A DNA stretch of 14,517 nucleotides, taken from the NCBI GenBank assembly GCA_026770575.1, contig MU657540.1, positions 6,906 to 21,422 of the forward strand, in the 5' to 3' direction. Positions 12,401 through 14,517 of the stretch are shown in pieces. A program made the position numbers and the translations under genes. Position 1 is the stretch's first letter; each line of letters starts with the position of its first letter. This DNA comes from Pelagophyceae sp. CCMP2097. Taxonomy: Eukaryota; Sar; Pelagophyceae. Under the pieces are notes generated by a model, which was not told the DNA's origin, ran no database searches, and saw only the letters and a list, made by a program, of their open reading frames with translations.

Positions 12401-13631
12401 ATCGAGCTCGGCCTCGACGCGCGCCAGCACCGCAGACGTCGCCGTCACCTCGGCGGCGCTCGCCGGTGGCCGCGCGGCGCGCTGCGCCCGGCGCTTGTGC
12501 CGCACGGTGCCCTGCGCCGGCCACAGCGCCTCTGCCTCGCCGGGCGGGCAGCAGCGGCCCGCGCCCGGCGGCACCACAGCAGCCGGTCGCGCCGCCGCGC
12601 CGCCGCCAGAGGGCGACCTTCTCCTCGGTCCGCCGTCGACGCCGCGCGGCGATCCGGCCTGGCGGTCGAGGCGTTCGAGGAGGGCATCAGCGACGGCGGC
12701 GGCGGGCACTGCTTCGCCGCCCGCGGTTTCTGCGGCGAACTCTGGGTCGAGGTTGACCCCTTCGTCGATGGCCTCGACCACCGCCGCGCCGAGCTCCGCC
12801 GCGACGACGGTTCGCCACTCTTCTTCCGTGAGCACGAAAATTTTTGCAGCCGTGACAGGATCGATAAACCCGCGCACCATGCGCCAGACCATGGGGAACG
12901 TCCCCGGCGCGTTGATCACAAACCTACGCCATGCCGCATTCCAGACCATCTCCACCACACGGCTCGGGGCGCGGGGCGCGGACGTGACGCCCATGCGCTC
13001 GGGGAAGTGGTTCGAGTCGAGGCCCGCCAGCTTCTTCAGGACGTTGATAAAGTCAGAGTTGACGTGTTTGCCTACGGCCGGCATTCGGACGGCGAATCGG
13101 CGCGCAAGCGGGCGCACGGATTGTCATGTCGCCGACGTCGAGGACGACGGCCATCTTGCCCGACACATTGCGGCCGCGGCGGCCAAGCTCGTCGACGAGC
13201 GAAACGGCGCGCTCCTGCTCCCAGGCGTGGAAGCGCTCGAGCTTGTCGAGGTCGTAGACCTTTTTCAGGTCGCGGACAATGAGGCGGCGGTAGTTTTGGT
13301 AGAACACGGGACGCTCGTCGCCGTCGAGGCCGACGAGCCGGCGCTCGTAAAACTCGGAGAACTTGCGCGGCGTGATGGTGCCGAGCGCGTCGGCGAGCGA
13401 CTGCGTGCGCAGGCCGATGGCGCCTGCGCCGAGGCGCCACTCGAAGTCGTGCGCGAGGAAGGCGTGCGCCGCGTCCACCTGCAGCTTGCGCGCGCGCACG
13501 AAGCGGAGGAGCAGCTTCGACTCCTCGTCGGCACCCTCGAGGCCGTACGCCGCACCGAGGCCCCGCGCCAGCTGCGGCGAGAGCGCGATGCGCAGCGCCG
13601 CCGCCGCCGCCGCCTCGGCCTCGTGCGCCAT
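9428..13631 (-). CDS. Tandem CRAL-TRIO/Sec14 protein with polytopic membrane domain (four exons, 1319 aa)
   Basis: Minus-strand exons 13118-13631, 12984-13071, 11677-12923 and 9428-11538 add up to 3960 nt. The start ATG at 13631 gives MAHEAEAAAAAALRIALSP. Module 1 (about 10-260) has a CRAL-TRIO N-terminal part (LLLRFVRARKLQVDAAHAFL) and a Sec14 lipid-binding part (ERPVFYQNYRRLIVRDL, VVLDVGDMT, HFPERMGVTFVINAP, GFIDPVTAAKIFVL). After a low-complexity linker, module 2 (about 367-640) repeats the order closely (ERPVFYQNYRRLVVRDL, VVLDVGGMT, FIDPSTAAKIIVL). An acidic region leads to about 12 predicted hydrophobic helices (about 710-1227) with a roughly 100-residue Ala/Arg loop after the eighth. 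The tail carries ESAPLL, an acidic dileucine sorting motif. Sec14 domains exchange phosphoinositides and other lipids between membranes. Fusion to a many-pass membrane domain suggests a lipid-sensing transporter or scaffold, which is inference; I do not recognise the membrane domain's family. Confidence 0.8.
11539..11676 (-). other. Intron 3 of the Sec14 gene (138 nt)
   Basis: The donor GTGAAG and acceptor TTTCGTAG are in phase 1; the length is a multiple of three without a stop, so it looks like coding sequence in frame. Its removal restores LGAHVAGAIDGGANFDGEF, collinear with LGAAVVEAIDEGVNLDPEF of module 1. It contains GGTCGGAATGCC. Confidence 0.8.
12924..12983 (-). other. Intron 2 of the Sec14 gene (60 nt)
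   Basis: The donor is GTCCGC and the acceptor GGCGTAG. Its removal gives ERMGVTFVINAP, identical at this place to module 2, which has no intron there. It contains GGTCTGGAATGCGG. Confidence 0.85.
13072..13117 (-). other. Intron 1 of the Sec14 gene (46 nt)
   Basis: The donor is GTGCGC and the acceptor GGCCGTAG. It joins DVGDMTIR to KHVNSDF, collinear with DVGGMTVRKHINADF of module 2, which is uninterrupted. It contains CGTCCGAATGCCGG and an ATTCG/CGAAT stem. Confidence 0.88.
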
Positions 13632-14105
13632 GCGACCGCGCGGCACCCTCAAAGATTCTGGACCGAGCCCGAACCGAGAGGAAGCTCACCCAATCGTCGC
13701 CGAGTCGACGCCGAGCCGAGGAGCCGGCCGCGCCCGCCGTCGCGACGCTGGCCTCTTCTCCAGAAAATCCCACTGTCGAATTAGATTATCACCGGAAATC
13801 TATTAACTATTTTTGGCGCGTGAAGGCGGCTGGCGCTGCGCCGGCCACTCCCGCGAGACGCCCTGGGCGCGCTTGTTTGGCTTTTTCGTCAACTGCCTTA
13901 TTTTGGCGATTCTCTGCGAAAGCTTCTTAATTTAGTAGTTAATCAAGTCTAAACCTTAGGGCACAAAAAAAATGAGGGTATATCAAACAATTGTATGGGA
14001 TCAGGAATTGAAGCGTAATTCCGGGAATGTTCTTAGTGTAATCAGTCCATGCGGTACTTTGGCGGGCGTCGGTCGGAGAGCGCATAGTGCTTTTGGTCGG
14101 TCGTT
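13632..14105. other. Intergenic region, likely Sec14 promoter
   Basis: It holds the 5' flank of the Sec14 gene and the 3' flank of the next minus-strand gene. It is AT-richer than the genes (about 13784-13815 and 13925-14040). Two TTTGGCG motifs (13811-13817 and about 13902-13908) resemble E2F sites (the first reads TTTTTGGCGCG), and GGCTGGCGCTGCGCCGGCC near 13828 is nearly palindromic. None of this is tested. Confidence 0.4.
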
Positions 14106-14517
14106 TTAGTCGTACTCGTCCTCGTCGTCGTCGTCGTCGTCGTCGTCGTGCGTGTCGTCTTCGTTGAAGCGCGGCCGCTTTGCCGGTGAGCCGACCTAAG
14201 GTTTGAAGAAATCCTTGCAAGACCGGCAGCGCTGGGTTGGCCAAAAAAACGCAAATGCATCATCAAAGGCCCGCCTCTGCGTGTCGCAGCGGTAGAGGCG
14301 GCGGCGTGGACTGCGCGCTCGAGGCGGCCGCGTCGGCGGGGGTCGATGCGGGTGGCCCAATGGCCCATGTGAGGTGGCGCGGCCCATTGTGCAGCACGAG
14401 TGTTGGGTGTACCGTGTGTTGGTTGCCGTCGCGAGTGGCCGAGGCGTGCGTGCAGTTGCCGTGCGGTGCGCCGGGCGCGGCCCGCAGGTCTGCGGATGCG
14501 TCGTCGTCGTCGTCCTC
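14106..14517 (-). CDS. 3' end of an unrecognised gene with Cys motif and acidic tail (model uncertain)
   Basis: On the minus strand the frame ending in TAA at 14106-14108 encodes SPAKRPRFNEDDTHDDDD, more Asp and finally EDEYD, a basic NLS-like patch followed by an acidic tail. In the same frame, upstream of a TAG at 14196-14198, is RLYRCDTQRRAFDDAF and PTQRCRSCKDFFKP, which resembles half of a zinc-ribbon (RCxSCK). The TAG is also part of CAAACCTTAG, a possible splice acceptor. Another open frame from the window edge to about 14270 (GNQHTVHPTLVLHNGPRHL) may be an upstream exon. I cannot choose the exon structure. The gene continues beyond the window. Confidence 0.4.
14110..14151. repeat. (GTC)n / (GAC)n coding microsatellite
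   Basis: About eight consecutive GTC units on the plus strand (GAC, Asp, on the minus strand) with flanking CTC and GTA variants. A similar run ends the window (14500-14514). Both read as Asp tracts on the minus strand in one frame. Confidence 0.8.

Noticed and set aside
12495..13784. 429-residue plus-strand ORF
   Set aside because: It lies opposite the Sec14 modules, whose frames show conserved domains; the plus-strand peptide has none.
1..14517. Prokaryotic operons, CRISPR arrays or a phage region
   Set aside because: Coding regions are interrupted by GT-AG introns, domains are eukaryotic, and no regularly spaced repeat array exists.

Overview
The window looks like nuclear DNA of a GC-rich unicellular eukaryote. 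The evidence is very short GT-AG introns (about 40-75 nt, one of 138 nt), multidomain proteins of eukaryotic type (tandem CRAL-TRIO/Sec14, PA domains, R3H, HIRAN, FHA, Ulp1 protease) and tRNA-related repeat debris. A microalga, perhaps a pelagophyte-like stramenopile, is my best guess, but that is inference. Intron junctions were called by eye from splice signals, phase and protein continuity.

Layout. 1-300 (+): the 3' end of an unrecognised ORF. 301-2619: a repeat-rich, gene-poor tract with a (CAG)n run, a G-rich run, a three-unit inverted repeat (672-1178), a cluster of tRNA T-arm-like sequences read on the minus strand (about 1396-1850), a GGAC microsatellite and a 23-bp-arm hairpin (2047-2109). 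2620-4322: a 1.7-kb foldback element with nested inverted repeats (about 83 bp outer arms, 300 bp inner arms) enclosing the C-terminal piece of a Ulp1/SENP-type cysteine protease (minus strand).

4315-6898 (+): the most striking gene. It encodes an R3H domain, then a 2-oxoglutarate/Fe(II) dioxygenase core (HTD...H...R), then a HIRAN domain, a low-complexity Lys/Arg/Pro linker and a C-terminal FHA-like domain. The gene begins exactly where the foldback element ends and has no in-frame ATG ahead of the R3H domain, so its 5' end is missing, interrupted or on an unseen exon. 7392-9146 (-): a five-exon gene for a 512-residue protein with a signal peptide and two PA domains, convergent with the dioxygenase gene. 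9428-13631 (-): a four-exon gene for a 1319-residue protein with two tandem Sec14 modules followed by a roughly 12-helix membrane domain. 14106-14517 (-): the 3' end of another gene with an acidic tail, exon structure unclear.

The three main genes do not form an obvious pathway. The dioxygenase looks like a nuclear nucleic-acid-directed enzyme. The PA and Sec14-membrane proteins look like endomembrane or secretory proteins. Two genome-level themes stand out: repeats with inverted symmetry throughout the left third, and tiny introns that often carry an internal stem and, in the Sec14 gene, occupy different positions in the two duplicated modules.
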